Source: Candidatus Phocaeicola faecipullorum
Lineage (GTDB): Bacteria; Bacteroidota; Bacteroidia; Bacteroidales; Bacteroidaceae
NCBI GenBank assembly: GCA_018884025.1
Contig: JAHLFB010000188.1
Coordinates: forward strand, 1-55,238
Length of the DNA stretch: 55,238 nucleotides
Direction of reading: 5' to 3'
In this document: one piece after another, positions 16,129 through 25,000 of the stretch
Layout of the letters: each line of letters begins with the position of its first letter
Numbering within the stretch: position 1 is the first letter of the stretch
The notes under the pieces: model-generated
Told to the model about the DNA's origin: nothing
The model's database searches: none
The model's input: the letters and a program-made list of their open reading frames with translations, nothing else
Position numbers and translations under genes: made by a program

Positions 16129-18054
16129 ATGAAAAATTTATTCTTACGCGTAAAACGCAATTTCGATTCCAATTCAAATAATTTTGCTCCTGAATATGCT
16201 GACCTTCATCTGGATGTGGAGTTTTCCGCTCCAAAGGGACTGGAGGGCGTAAAGGAGGTATCTGTACGCATATATTCGGCCTCGTACAGGCTGATGGGTG
16301 TGGGATGTACGGAACATGACGCGGAGAGGACTTTCCGTAAGGCCTGTTTCGATATGGCAAACGACGACCTGTGGGATGCGGGGCTGTATCGGGCATATGT
16401 ATATATCAACGGCACTCCGAAATGGTTCTGCGAACTGGACTTGCCTGTATCGTCGGAATACTGGACCAGAAAGGGACTGGAGTCTATGGACGGACATCCG
16501 CTGGAGATGTTCTTCGCCGAGAAACTGGCTATGACGAACTGGTGGCCGAAACTGCACTGCGGACGCTTCAAGGAGCCGTTTATCCGACTGCTGACTGAGA
16601 AACTGATGATTTTCAGCAGCGAAATGGAGGAAAAGAAGACCGACAAGGTGCCCCACCTGCTTGTCACGGGCGAGGATGAAAATTCCGGGACAAAGGCTAT
16701 GGCCTCTATGATTCTTGGAGGATTTATCACCAATGACGACGTAACGAAAAAATACTATCTGTCGCTCTCTGAAATTACCACCGGGGCATACGGATGGAAA
16801 AACATGGAAAAGAAAGTGGCGAAATCGAAAGCGGCGATCATAGAGGTGCCGGATCTGGACTACAACGCCCATACAGTGAATATCGTGAACCTGATGGCGA
16901 GCATGATACGATACGACACTTTCAGCGGCACGACATTCGTGCTGCATGGAACGGACAGGAACATCGACATGATGATGGAGAAATGTATCCTGATGCAGGG
17001 CTTGTTCGACGACAGGACTACCCTACGGTTATCGTCGGACAGGTCGGTAGGTGTAAAATATGAGTATGACGAGGAGGAGGACGAATTCATGAAGGCTGTG
17101 GGAAAGCTGCTGGACAAGGAAAACAGACGCGGATTGGAAGAAACGGAAAACCGCACGGGATACTGCAAGGCCGAAAGGGAGCTTGAAGCCATGGTGGGAC
17201 TGCAAAGGCTGAAGGATGACATAAAGGAGGCAAGGATGATGGCTATGTTCAATAAGAAAAGAGCGGAAATGTGTCTGCAGACGGACGGTGAGCAGAGAAA
17301 CCACATGCTGTTTTTAGGTAATCCGGGTACGGGAAAGACTACTGTGGCAAAACTCGTCGGGCAGATGTATCACAGCATGGGACTGCTGAGCAAGGGGCAT
17401 ACGGTGGAAACTAACCGCTCTAAACTGGTGGGCGAATATATCGGAATGACGGAGAAAAAGACTCTGGATGCCATAGAGGAAGCTCGCGGAGGTGTATTGT
17501 TCATCGACGAGGCTTATACACTGGTTTCACACGAGAGCGACACTAAGGATTTCGGCAAGGAGGTGCTCAATGCGCTGCTCACCGTGCTGTCGGAACCTGA
17601 ACCGGACATGATAATTATACTGGCGGGTTATGAGGACAAGATGGCTGCGATGATGAAAACAAATCCTGGACTGAAAGACCGTTTTCCACTGACATTCCAT
17701 TTCGACGATTACTCTGCCGGGGAACTGATGGAGATGGCATGCCGCACTCTGGAAGCCGGAAACTACAGACTGACGGACGAGGCACACAGGTGTCTGGCTT
17801 CGCTGATTGAAAAGGCTGCGGCTCAGCGTGACGAGTATTTCGGAAACGGACGCTGGGTGCATAACCTGATTAACCAGGGTATCATAAAGAGTATGGCCCG
17901 AAGGGTTATGTCGGGCTCTGCTGCCGTAAAGAACATTGATATCAGCCTGCTGTGTGATATACAGGAGGCGGACATCATTGAGGCGGAACGTAACTTTCTG
18001 AATCTTAAGACTTCCAGAATTTCCTCTCCACGCCCTATAGGTTTCAGGGCGTGA
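16129..18054 (+). CDS. AAA+ ATPase (CbbX/SpoVK-like) with degenerate second P-loop domain
   Basis: A 641-aa protein from the ATG at 16129. The C-terminal half is a clear CbbX/SpoVK-type AAA+ module: Walker A GNPGTGKTT (397-405), Walker B VLFIDEAY (456-463), sensor I IIILAGYED, and an arginine-finger region GLKDRFP. The middle (about 175-310) repeats the order of an AAA domain but with a broken P-loop GEDENSGTK (181-189), a Walker-B-like IIEVPDLD and a sensor-like FVLHGTDR. The first 110 residues look like a separate beta-rich domain. CbbX-type proteins remodel protein partners; none is evident nearby. The codon usage looks richer in G+C than in the defence operon, closer to core genes. Substrate and role are unknown. 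Confidence 0.8.
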   Translation: MKNLFLRVKRNFDSNSNNFAPEYADLHLDVEFSAPKGLEGVKEVSVRIYSASYRLMGVGCTEHDAERTFRKACFDMANDDLWDAGLYRAYVYINGTPKWFCELDLPVSSEYWTRKGLESMDGHPLEMFFAEKLAMTNWWPKLHCGRFKEPFIRLLTEKLMIFSSEMEEKKTDKVPHLLVTGEDENSGTKAMASMILGGFITNDDVTKKYYLSLSEITTGAYGWKNMEKKVAKSKAAIIEVPDLDYNAHTVNIVNLMASMIRYDTFSGTTFVLHGTDRNIDMMMEKCILMQGLFDDRTTLRLSSDRSVGVKYEYDEEEDEFMKAVGKLLDKENRRGLEETENRTGYCKAERELEAMVGLQRLKDDIKEARMMAMFNKKRAEMCLQTDGEQRNHMLFLGNPGTGKTTVAKLVGQMYHSMGLLSKGHTVETNRSKLVGEYIGMTEKKTLDAIEEARGGVLFIDEAYTLVSHESDTKDFGKEVLNALLTVLSEPEPDMIIILAGYEDKMAAMMKTNPGLKDRFPLTFHFDDYSAGELMEMACRTLEAGNYRLTDEAHRCLASLIEKAAAQRDEYFGNGRWVHNLINQGIIKSMARRVMSGSAAVKNIDISLLCDIQEADIIEAERNFLNLKTSRISSPRPIGFRA

Positions 18055-18079
18055 GGGAAGGATGTATTGATTTTTTTCG

Positions 18080-18087
18080 TAACTTTG
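18080..18087 (+). promoter_or_regulatory. -7 element before inositol monophosphatase-family gene
   Basis: TAACTTTG matches TAnnTTTG and lies 24 bases before the ATG at 18112, in the short gap after the AAA+ gene. The gene therefore probably has its own promoter. Confidence 0.5.
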
Positions 18088-18111
18088 ATACATGATAAAC
18101 GATTAAAATAT

Positions 18112-18897
18112 ATGAATATGATATCATTGGAGAAACTTAAAGAGACTGTTCTTGAAGCTTCGGAACTTATGATTACCGAAGGATTCGACATTTCCAGCAA
18201 GGAGGGGTATTCAAACATAGTCACATCGTCCGACATTGCCGTGCAGGATTTCCTGTGCAAAAAACTGGCAGAGATATTGCCGGGAAGCGGTTTCCTGTGC
18301 GAGGAAGAGGACATGCAGGACACGAGCCACGAATATACCTGGATTATTGACCCGATAGACGGAACTGCCAACTACAGCCGCAGTATTGCGGAGTGTGCCA
18401 TCTGTGTGGGGTTGAAACATGGCAAGGACATTGTAATGGGTGTGGTATATCTGCCACGGGCAAAAGAGATGTTCTATGCGGAAAAGGGAAAGGGGGCTTT
18501 TCTCAACGGAAAGAGAATACACGTGTCCGATCGTTCTTTTGCCAACTCTATAATGTGTACGGCACTGCCTGTATATCATAAGGAATATGCCGAGGTCTGT
18601 TCGGGAATCATACGTGAAGTGTTTGCCAAATGTAATGACATCAGACGTTTCGGCGCATGTGCTCCGGAGTTATGCTATCTGGCTATGGGAAGGTGCGAAC
18701 TGTATTTTGAATATCTGCTTAGTCCGTGGGATTTTACGGCTGCATCGCTAATACTTACCGAAGCAGGTGGCGTGATAGCAGGGCTTAACGGGGAAACGCC
18801 TGACTTTGTCTCGCCAAGCGGTATCATTGCAGCAAACAATGAGGAAAACCTGAAAGCACTGCTGGAGATTGTAAAAAAACACACAGAACAACAATAA
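18112..18897 (+). CDS. Inositol monophosphatase family phosphatase
   Basis: A 261-aa protein from the ATG at 18112; the longer frame from 18067 overlaps the promoter. Family motifs are CEEED (metal-binding glutamates), WIIDPIDGTANY (motif A) and LSPWDFTAASLILTEAGG (motif B). These proteins are Mg-dependent, Li-sensitive phosphatases acting on inositol phosphates or on 3'-phosphoadenosine 5'-phosphate (CysQ). The two activities cannot be told apart from motifs alone. A CysQ role would link to sulfate assimilation, but no such genes are next to it. Length and active site look complete. Confidence 0.85.
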   Translation: MNMISLEKLKETVLEASELMITEGFDISSKEGYSNIVTSSDIAVQDFLCKKLAEILPGSGFLCEEEDMQDTSHEYTWIIDPIDGTANYSRSIAECAICVGLKHGKDIVMGVVYLPRAKEMFYAEKGKGAFLNGKRIHVSDRSFANSIMCTALPVYHKEYAEVCSGIIREVFAKCNDIRRFGACAPELCYLAMGRCELYFEYLLSPWDFTAASLILTEAGGVIAGLNGETPDFVSPSGIIAANNEENLKALLEIVKKHTEQQ

Positions 18898-18939
18898 AGT
18901 GTGACAAAAACTGCTCTGATTTATACCTTTATTTCTTTC

Positions 18940-19002
18940 ATGTACATCGCAAAAATCGTCAAATGTCTGATTATCTGTCTATTACAGCATGGCGATGTAC
19001 AT
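18940..19002. repeat. 11-bp inverted repeat after phosphatase gene
   Basis: ATGTACATCGC (18940-18950) and GCGATGTACAT (18992-19002) are perfect reverse complements separated by 41 bases. A run of T follows at once. It could be a long-loop terminator for the phosphatase gene, or an operator. The T-run also carries the -33 element of the next gene. Confidence 0.5.
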
Positions 19003-19010
19003 CTGTTTTT

Positions 19011-19041
19011 TTTGCCGCAAGACATGAACCGCATACCTTTG
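19011..19041 (+). promoter_or_regulatory. Near-consensus Bacteroidetes promoter before lipoprotein gene
   Basis: TTTG at 19011-19014 and TACCTTTG at 19034-19041 with a 19-base spacer give a full match to the Bacteroidetes -33/-7 pattern. The ATG follows 32 bases later. Confidence 0.7.
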
Positions 19042-19073
19042 CAAACGGAAATCTAAACACGACTTAAAGTATC

Positions 19074-19466
19074 ATGAAAAAAACATTGCTCATTATTACT
19101 ATAGCGACAGCACTTTCATCATGCTGTACTATTTTTACCACATCGAAACAGAACGTTACTTTCATGGCTCCTAACGGCACGAAAATATACGACGTGGAGA
19201 CTAACGTAAAGATAGCGGAAGTGGAAAAGGACAATATGGTAACAACAAAAATCAAGAAAAAACTCTCGGACAAACAGCTGATAGCACGTAAAGAGGGCTA
19301 CGCTCCTACTCCGTTTATCCTTGAAACAGAATTTAATGTATCAACACTGTGGAACATACTGTTCTGGCCAGGATTCCTGGTTGATTTGGGAACCGGAAAG
19401 ATGTTCAAATGGGACAACACGATAGTAAACGTGGAGCTGGAACCTGTAGAAGAATGCTGGGAATAA
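19074..19466 (+). CDS. Small PEGA-like lipoprotein
   Basis: A 130-aa protein with a type II signal: MKKTLLIITIATALSSC with lipobox LSSC and Cys17 as the lipidated residue (Cys18 follows). The mature part has a beta-rich stretch NVTFMAPNGTKIYDVE and a C-terminal segment LFWPGFLVDLGTGKMFKW. The latter resembles the VDxxTG-K motif in small envelope lipoproteins with PEGA-like domains; that match is from memory. It is probably exported to the outer membrane or periplasmic face. The function is unknown. The next gene, also a lipoprotein but interrupted, starts 41 bases later and may share the transcript. Confidence 0.7.
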   Translation: MKKTLLIITIATALSSCCTIFTTSKQNVTFMAPNGTKIYDVETNVKIAEVEKDNMVTTKIKKKLSDKQLIARKEGYAPTPFILETEFNVSTLWNILFWPGFLVDLGTGKMFKWDNTIVNVELEPVEECWE

Positions 19467-19507
19467 TATATTAAGACTAAACTATACTTAACTAAACTAT
19501 TTTTATT

Positions 19508-20230
19508 ATGATGAGAATTTTTACAAAAGGATTTTTCAAGCCTGTAGTGTTGTTTTGCGCACTGACGGTATCAGGACTGTGCATGACATCGTGCGAACAG
19601 TAGGACTCAAAAGATTTGGGAGATGCCGTACTGTATCAGAAATACATGCTCACGGTGAGCACTGACGGCGAGACTGTGGCATATGCGACATTCTCAAGGG
19701 AAAGAAACGATTTTCTGAAACCTGTGAAACTGACAGGCGAGCAGAAAATAAGCGTCAACGGAAAACCGATGAACTACAACAGACTGGACAGCCATCACAT
19801 GGTATCGTACATCTACTCGCTGAAGCTGGACAAGGGTACTCAGGAAGCTGAGTTTTCATTCGTGCGTTTCAAGGACAAGGACATCAAGAACAAACTGGCT
19901 AAGAACAATTCTCTGGCCATATCATTGCCTGCTGACCTGGAGACACTGGAAGCCGGAAAAGCTGTGAACTGGAACGGAGCTGTAAAGGCAAGTGACGAGA
20001 CTATAGAAGTAGTGATGGTGAAGGACGACAAAAAGCAATACAGCGAATATTTCGCCGAGGTAACACCGGACGGAAAGGGTTTCGTATTCGGAAAACTGCC
20101 GGAGGAGAAAGGAAAATTCAAACTTACTATAAGAAGATATAAAACCGTACCTACAACACAAAACGACCGTACCGCTGATGGCGACATGACATTATGCTAT
20201 CAGGACACAAAAACTATAAATCTGAAATAA
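19508..20230 (+). pseudogene. Lipoprotein gene interrupted by in-frame amber codon just after lipobox
   Basis: From the ATG at 19508 the frame encodes a signal peptide ending in a lipobox (LCMTSC), then E-Q and a TAG at 19601-19603, after which the same frame continues DSKDLGDAVLYQKYM and stays open to 20230. Restoring the codon (CAG, AAG or TGG) would give a 240-aa lipoprotein. The only later starts in frame (for example TTG at 19616) lack a signal peptide, so export would be lost. The downstream part is beta-rich and charged with no known family. It looks like a recent nonsense mutation because there are no other lesions. Readthrough or a sequencing error are alternatives. Confidence 0.75.
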
Positions 20231-20272
20231 GAAAAAAATCACGCTGCATATTAAAATTAAATGAATTAAAAA

Positions 20273-20313
20273 AATCCTGCTTCTCAGTCTGTGACAGATC
20301 CGGAAGCAGGATT
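20273..20313 (-). terminator. Intrinsic terminator for MFS gene
   Basis: AATCCTGCTTC and GAAGCAGGATT form an 11-bp stem around a 19-base loop. On the minus strand it is followed by seven T. It may also stop plus-strand transcription from the interrupted lipoprotein gene. Confidence 0.85.
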
Positions 20314-20354
20314 ACCATGTAAATCAATTTATTTTTAGAAATCTCTATTTAACT

Positions 20355-20398
20355 GGAGTTATAGGGAGTTATAATACCAAATAACTCCTGTAACTTCC
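20355..20398. repeat. Imperfect hairpin of GAGTTAT / ATAACTC units in MFS 3' region
   Basis: The left arm has two GAGTTAT units (20355-20372). The right arm has complementary ATAACTCC and TAACTTCC units (20381-20398). It lies between the MFS stop (20439) and the terminator (20273-20313), the same layout as the element 3' of rnfA. Confidence 0.6.
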
Positions 20399-20438
20399 AT
20401 AACTTTTTTAACTTCTAAAATTCATAAAACTCTATCCC

Positions 20439-21815
20439 CTACTTGATATTTGACTCCTCAAGTTTGTATCCGAACTTCTTGTCGGCAATTTTGAGCGCAA
20501 AAGCCACAAAGAGAGAAAGGACTGCAAAACCAGTGAAAATGCACATAGGCAGAGTATAATCGTATAGATTGGTACCTGCGGCTGTCTTACCAGTGATACA
20601 GTAATTGTCGAGTACGAAACCTATCAGTGTAGGCACTCCCCAAAGACCGATGTTCTGTATAAAGAAGATAAGGGCGTATGCTGTTCCGAGCTGGTGAGCA
20701 GGGAATATCTTCGCTACAGAAGGCCACATGGCAGAAGGTACCAACGAAAATGCTATACCGAGGATTATCATCATTGCTATAGCCACGTATGAACCGGTAA
20801 TGAAAGGCAGGGCATAAATAAAATGTACAAATATCAGCATTGCAGCACCGAACATCATGATGGACGCAGCCTTACCGCGCTTGTCAATCATTCCGCCGAA
20901 TACCGGAGTTAGTATCAATGCCCCCAATGCAGGAAGTCCGGCAAAGAATCCGGCTACATTTTCATCAATACCATACTTGGTTATCATAAGCTCGGAAGCG
21001 AATTTCTGGAACGGGAATACGCATGAATAGAACAATACGCAGAGCAGGGCTATGAGCCAGAAACCAGGATTGGAAAGGATTGTGGCTACATCCTTGAAGG
21101 AGAATTTCTCGTCGTCTGATGATTCGTCCTTTATTTCTTCCATCTGAGTATCGAGTTTCTTGTCGAGAACGGAGAATGAGAAGAAGGCTATCATACCGCC
21201 TACGAGGCAGACAAGACCGATAAGAACCGGTGTTGTAAGCTCGAAAGAACGTGCCACGGGGATGGCTACAGCATATGCAGCCTGAGAACCCACACGTGCC
21301 AAAGCTACCTGAACGCCCATGGCTGTTGCCATTTCCTTACCGCGGAACCACTTGGCAATCATCTTTGTAACGGTGATACCTGCCACCTCTGCTCCTACTC
21401 CGAATACAGAATAACCGGCAGAAGCGATGAATACATCGGCCTTATATCCTAATATCATGTCGGTAGTGCCAACCATGCTTGTCATGGCATAATATTCAAG
21501 CCATGTACCTGCCACCATAAGGATGGTCGCCAGTTTTCCGGTGAAACGGATGCCGAAACGGTCAAGGATGAGTCCGCCCCATATAAGCATAAGGCAGAAC
21601 ACATTCAAGAAACTGTAAGCTCCCGTATAGATACCGAAATCGCTGCTGGTCCATCCCAGACCATTCTCTGCAGGTAACGCTTCAAGCATACTTTTCAGCG
21701 GTGCCACCACATCGTTTACATAATATGCGGCCATCATAGTAAAGGCCACAATAGCCAGGGCACCCCATCGCATACCCCATGAATCGTTTAACTTTTTCTT
21801 AACCTGTTGTGTCAT
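20439..21815 (-). CDS. Major facilitator superfamily transporter, substrate unknown
   Basis: A 458-aa integral membrane protein with about 12 hydrophobic segments. It has the MFS loop motif GLILDRFGIRFTGK after the second to third helix, and a central cytoplasmic loop rich in acid residues (KKLDTQMEEIKDESSDDEK) between the two six-helix halves. A second GGMIDKRGK loop marks the C-terminal half. The motifs fix the superfamily but not the substrate; no sugar- or drug-specific signature was seen. It stands alone, with a promoter-like element upstream and a strong terminator downstream. Confidence 0.85.
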   Translation of the reverse strand: MTQQVKKKLNDSWGMRWGALAIVAFTMMAAYYVNDVVAPLKSMLEALPAENGLGWTSSDFGIYTGAYSFLNVFCLMLIWGGLILDRFGIRFTGKLATILMVAGTWLEYYAMTSMVGTTDMILGYKADVFIASAGYSVFGVGAEVAGITVTKMIAKWFRGKEMATAMGVQVALARVGSQAAYAVAIPVARSFELTTPVLIGLVCLVGGMIAFFSFSVLDKKLDTQMEEIKDESSDDEKFSFKDVATILSNPGFWLIALLCVLFYSCVFPFQKFASELMITKYGIDENVAGFFAGLPALGALILTPVFGGMIDKRGKAASIMMFGAAMLIFVHFIYALPFITGSYVAIAMMIILGIAFSLVPSAMWPSVAKIFPAHQLGTAYALIFFIQNIGLWGVPTLIGFVLDNYCITGKTAAGTNLYDYTLPMCIFTGFAVLSLFVAFALKIADKKFGYKLEESNIK

Positions 21816-21854
21816 TTTATGTATATTAATTTATTATTTCTCAAAAAAACGGTG

Positions 21855-21862
21855 CAAAGATA
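21855..21862 (-). promoter_or_regulatory. -7 element before MFS gene
   Basis: Minus-strand TATCTTTG matches TAnnTTTG and lies about 40 bases before the ATG. No -33 at the right spacing was found. Confidence 0.45.
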
Positions 21863-21896
21863 CACATTTTCTTGCATTTTTGAAACAAATATACAT

Positions 21897-23582
21897 TTAT
21901 GCCAACGATAAAATCAAAATCTGCGCCGTAAGGACACGAAGGAACATTGTAAGCGGATATACAGTGGCATAACCTACAGCAGGCGCGTCGCACGATGTCT
22001 GGTCGTTTGAATATGCAAGAGCAGGCGGATTGGTTGTAGCTCCGGACAGCACACCGATAAGAGTGTAATAGTTAAGCTTGAAGGCGTAGCGTCCCAAAAT
22101 TCCGGCTATAATAAGAGGCACAATCGTGATAATGACACCGTAGCCTATCCATACGTATCCACCGCGATTGACTATCGTATCGACAAATCCCGCTCCTGCA
22201 CCCAGACCTACACAGGCAAGGAACAACGAAAGACCTATCTCACGAACCATAAGATTGGCACTCATGGTGGTATATGTTATGAGTTTATACTGCGGACCGA
22301 AACGGCTTATCAATATTGAGACGATAAGCGGACCTCCTGCAAGACCCAGTTTGACAGGCTGAGGTATGCCCGGAAATACAAATGGAACACTACCGAGGAT
22401 ACATCCTAAAGCAATACCGAGGAATATAGGGATAAGATTAGGATGGTTAAGCTGTTTAAGAGAGTTACCAAGGACTTTCTCAGTCTGTCCTACGGCAAGT
22501 TCGGTACCTACTATAACCACACGGTCACCAATCTGAAGCTGGAGATTAGGCGACGCAACAAGATCGACTCCCGAACGGTTTACTCTGATAACGTTGGCTC
22601 CAAAACTGTTTCTTATCTTGAGCTGCGAAAGCATCTTGCCGTTTACCTCAGACCTGGTTATTACTACGCTTCGAGTAACGAGGTCTGTTTCTTCCTGTTC
22701 CCAGTCCATTTCTGCCTGACAACCGAGGAAGACTGTTATGGCGTCTATATCCACCGGAGCAGAGGTAAGAAGAATCTTGTCGTTGAGATTTAATACTGTA
22801 TCGGCATCAGCCATTTCCACCAGACCTGTATCAGCATGGTATATATGTGAAACGACGAAGTATCTCTTCACCAGCGGATGGATATCGCGAAGTTTCTTTC
22901 CTATTACGGATTCATTGTGTATCTCTATTGTAACAGGGCGAACAGTAAGTTCCTGCAGATGGCCGGAACCACGCTTTGCATCAGCCTCTTCAGTATCGAC
23001 CTTGATACGAAGGATGTATTTCAAAGCCCACAGAGACATGATACAACCAATCACACCAAGAGGGTATGCCACAGCGTAACCAAGTGCTATTTCAGGGGCA
23101 TCAACGCCATTGAGGTCGCTGTTTGCCTGCTGTGCAGCACCAAGTCCTGGGGTATTAGTTACGGCACCGGAAAGGATACCTACCATAGTGGTGATAGGCA
23201 CACCGGAAATAAAATGAAGGACTATAGCGAGTATAACTCCGGAAAATACTACGGTCATAGCCACCATATTGAGAGTAAGACCTCCTTTCTTGAACGCAGA
23301 AAAGAAACCGGGACCTACCTGAAGACCTATTGAATAGACAAACAGTATCAGTCCGAACTCTTTAAGGAAGTGAAGAAGATGTTCGTCGAGATTCATATTG
23401 AAATGTCCGAACACGATTCCCACAAAAAGTATCCACGTGATACCTAAAGAAACACCGGCAACCTTTATCTTGCCCAGCGCAATACCTATTGTTATAACAA
23501 GCGACAAAATAAGCACGGAGTGCGCTACTCCCCCTCCCCATAAATTGGGATAACCCATGAACAGGTTCTCAATCAATTCCAT
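21897..23582 (-). CDS. AspT/YidE-family transporter with two TrkA-C domains (copy 1)
   Basis: A 561-aa protein of the aspartate:alanine exchanger (YidE/YbjL) type. Two membrane halves of about five helices each, with matching GGLT and GATTNPPALAYS / GAVTNTPGLGAAQ motifs, flank a soluble centre. The centre holds two TrkA-C (RCK-C) regions, marked by IHNESVIGKKLRDI and ITRSEVNGKMLSQLKIR. The GA(V/T)TNTPGL repeats are the duplicated signature of the family. Known members swap amino or dicarboxylic acids, but the substrate here is unknown. A paralogue with the same layout is encoded at 37716-39377. Confidence 0.85.
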   Translation of the reverse strand: MELIENLFMGYPNLWGGGVAHSVLILSLVITIGIALGKIKVAGVSLGITWILFVGIVFGHFNMNLDEHLLHFLKEFGLILFVYSIGLQVGPGFFSAFKKGGLTLNMVAMTVVFSGVILAIVLHFISGVPITTMVGILSGAVTNTPGLGAAQQANSDLNGVDAPEIALGYAVAYPLGVIGCIMSLWALKYILRIKVDTEEADAKRGSGHLQELTVRPVTIEIHNESVIGKKLRDIHPLVKRYFVVSHIYHADTGLVEMADADTVLNLNDKILLTSAPVDIDAITVFLGCQAEMDWEQEETDLVTRSVVITRSEVNGKMLSQLKIRNSFGANVIRVNRSGVDLVASPNLQLQIGDRVVIVGTELAVGQTEKVLGNSLKQLNHPNLIPIFLGIALGCILGSVPFVFPGIPQPVKLGLAGGPLIVSILISRFGPQYKLITYTTMSANLMVREIGLSLFLACVGLGAGAGFVDTIVNRGGYVWIGYGVIITIVPLIIAGILGRYAFKLNYYTLIGVLSGATTNPPALAYSNDQTSCDAPAVGYATVYPLTMFLRVLTAQILILSLA

Positions 23583-23633
23583 AATTACAGTTTTTATTGT
23601 ATTAAATTTCTATAGTTTTAAAATTACGGAGGG

Positions 23634-23641
23634 CAAAGGTA
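23634..23641 (-). promoter_or_regulatory. -7 element before AspT-like gene (copy 1)
   Basis: Minus-strand TACCTTTG matches TAnnTTTG, about 52 bases before the ATG at 23582. Confidence 0.5.
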
Positions 23642-23770
23642 GTAACAATATCTATATAAAGATAATATTATAATCACAATATTTACCTGTATCAGCCTTG
23701 AAGGCATATGAAAAAGGGTGAGAGCAGTGTAATGGATTATTTCTGAGTATGTATTCAAAAGAAAAACGTA

Positions 23771-24292
23771 TCATATATCCTCGATTTCCCTCAAATACAA
23801 CCTGGCACACATTTCCGCATCATCGCCGGCACGATGATGGGTTCCAATAGGTATATCCAACTGTCGGCACAAATAATCAAGAGAATTACATGTAAAAGAA
23901 TAAACCTTGCGTGCTGTCTGCAAAGAACATATCCAGTTCAATTCAGGCAAATGAATACGGTAAAGTTCTGCAGAACGCAGCAAACAACTTCTATCGAATG
24001 GTACATTATGAGCTACTAATGTATCAAACTCGTCAAGATAGGTACGCTCTATTTCCTCCCATACCTGACGGAAATCAGGGGCATTCTCAGTATCCTGAGG
24101 ACGGATACCGTGGACTTTTATATTCCAATACTGATAATAGTTATCCTCAGGGCGTACAAGCCATGAACGGGTCTCGGCTATTTCTCCGTTCCGTACTACA
24201 CAAATGCCAACTTCACAAACCGAAGCATGCCTTGAAGTAGCAGTCTCAAAATCTATCGCTATAAAGTTTATATCTGATTTATCGAATATCAT
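23771..24292 (-). CDS. DEDDh 3'-5' exonuclease (DNA polymerase III epsilon-like)
   Basis: A 173-aa stand-alone exonuclease domain. Exo I is FIAIDFETAT (the D-x-E pair), Exo II has HNVPFDRSCL with its aspartate, and Exo III is HHRAGDDAEMCARLYL with the catalytic histidine and final aspartate. All four acidic positions and the histidine are present. Stand-alone proteins like this trim DNA or RNA ends; it is not fused to a polymerase or a UvrC-type domain. About 190 bases separate it from the ferritin gene, with a terminator between. Confidence 0.85.
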   Translation of the reverse strand: MIFDKSDINFIAIDFETATSRHASVCEVGICVVRNGEIAETRSWLVRPEDNYYQYWNIKVHGIRPQDTENAPDFRQVWEEIERTYLDEFDTLVAHNVPFDRSCLLRSAELYRIHLPELNWICSLQTARKVYSFTCNSLDYLCRQLDIPIGTHHRAGDDAEMCARLYLREIEDI

Positions 24293-24419
24293 ACAATTAT
24301 ATATTTACATCATGGAGTACCATTTTATATCAGTTTTTAAAATTATATATAAGGCATGAGATTTACAAGTATATGACATTAATTAAATAGAATTAATTGT
24401 TCTGAAAGTAATAAAAAAA

Positions 24420-24454
24420 TGCTGCAATTTTGTCACCATGACAATATTGCAGCA
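24420..24454 (-). terminator. Intrinsic terminator for ferritin gene
   Basis: TGCTGCAATTTTGTCA and TGACAATATTGCAGCA form a 16-bp stem with one mismatch and a 3-base loop. On the minus strand it is followed by seven T. Confidence 0.85.
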
Positions 24455-24482
24455 CTTAAATGATTATTTGTCTTGTTGCAGA

Positions 24483-24968
24483 TTACTTGCGCTGACCCAA
24501 TTTATCATCCAAATAGAGGATACCTGAGTGGTCGCCACAACGTTTCAACTTGTCAACAATACCCTGGGCAGTAGCTTCTTCTTCTACCTGTTCGCGGACA
24601 TAACCCCACAAGAAATCCTGTGATGCCTTGTCTTTAACTTCAGAAGCGATGTTTACCAGTTCGTCGATAAGCTGTGAAACATGGCATTCATGCTGATAAA
24701 CGTGTTCAAATACCTCAAGTGGGCTGCCCCAACCCTGTGGAACAACGTCTATCTTGTCAACCTTAGCCTCTCCACCACGTTTCATAAGATAGTCTGCAAG
24801 GCTATATGCATGATCCAGTTCTTCCTGTGACTGTTTTTTCATCCATGAAGCAAATCCGTCGTAACCTTCTTTCTGAAGATAGAAAGACATTGAAAGATAA
24901 AGATTAGCTGACCACATCTCGGCAGTAATCTGCTCGTTGATTGCGTTTTGTAGTTTTTCTGAAATCAT
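24483..24968 (-). CDS. ftnA: Ferritin, non-haem iron storage protein
   Basis: A 161-aa four-helix-bundle protein starting MISEKLQNAINEQITAEMWS. The di-iron ferroxidase ligands are visible in NEQITAEMW (Glu), SQEELDHAYSLADYL (Glu and His) and EEEATAQGIVD (Glu). The length matches bacterial ferritins, which are about 160-170 aa. It stores iron and protects against oxidants, forming a 24-mer in the cytoplasm. It begins 32 bases after the hppA stop with no terminator between them, so it may be read through from hppA. Confidence 0.9.
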   Translation of the reverse strand: MISEKLQNAINEQITAEMWSANLYLSMSFYLQKEGYDGFASWMKKQSQEELDHAYSLADYLMKRGGEAKVDKIDVVPQGWGSPLEVFEHVYQHECHVSQLIDELVNIASEVKDKASQDFLWGYVREQVEEEATAQGIVDKLKRCGDHSGILYLDDKLGQRK

Positions 24969-25000
24969 AACTCTAAAATTTTATATTAACGTTGTTATCC

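Noticed and set aside
16174-16947. 257-aa minus-strand open frame inside the AAA+ gene
   Set aside because: It is antisense to a clear AAA+ frame with all motifs and has no recognisable domain.
19601-19603. TAG considered as evidence of alternative genetic code (as in some phages)
   Set aside because: Neighbouring genes use normal stops and show no other in-frame TAG codons, so a point mutation is simpler.
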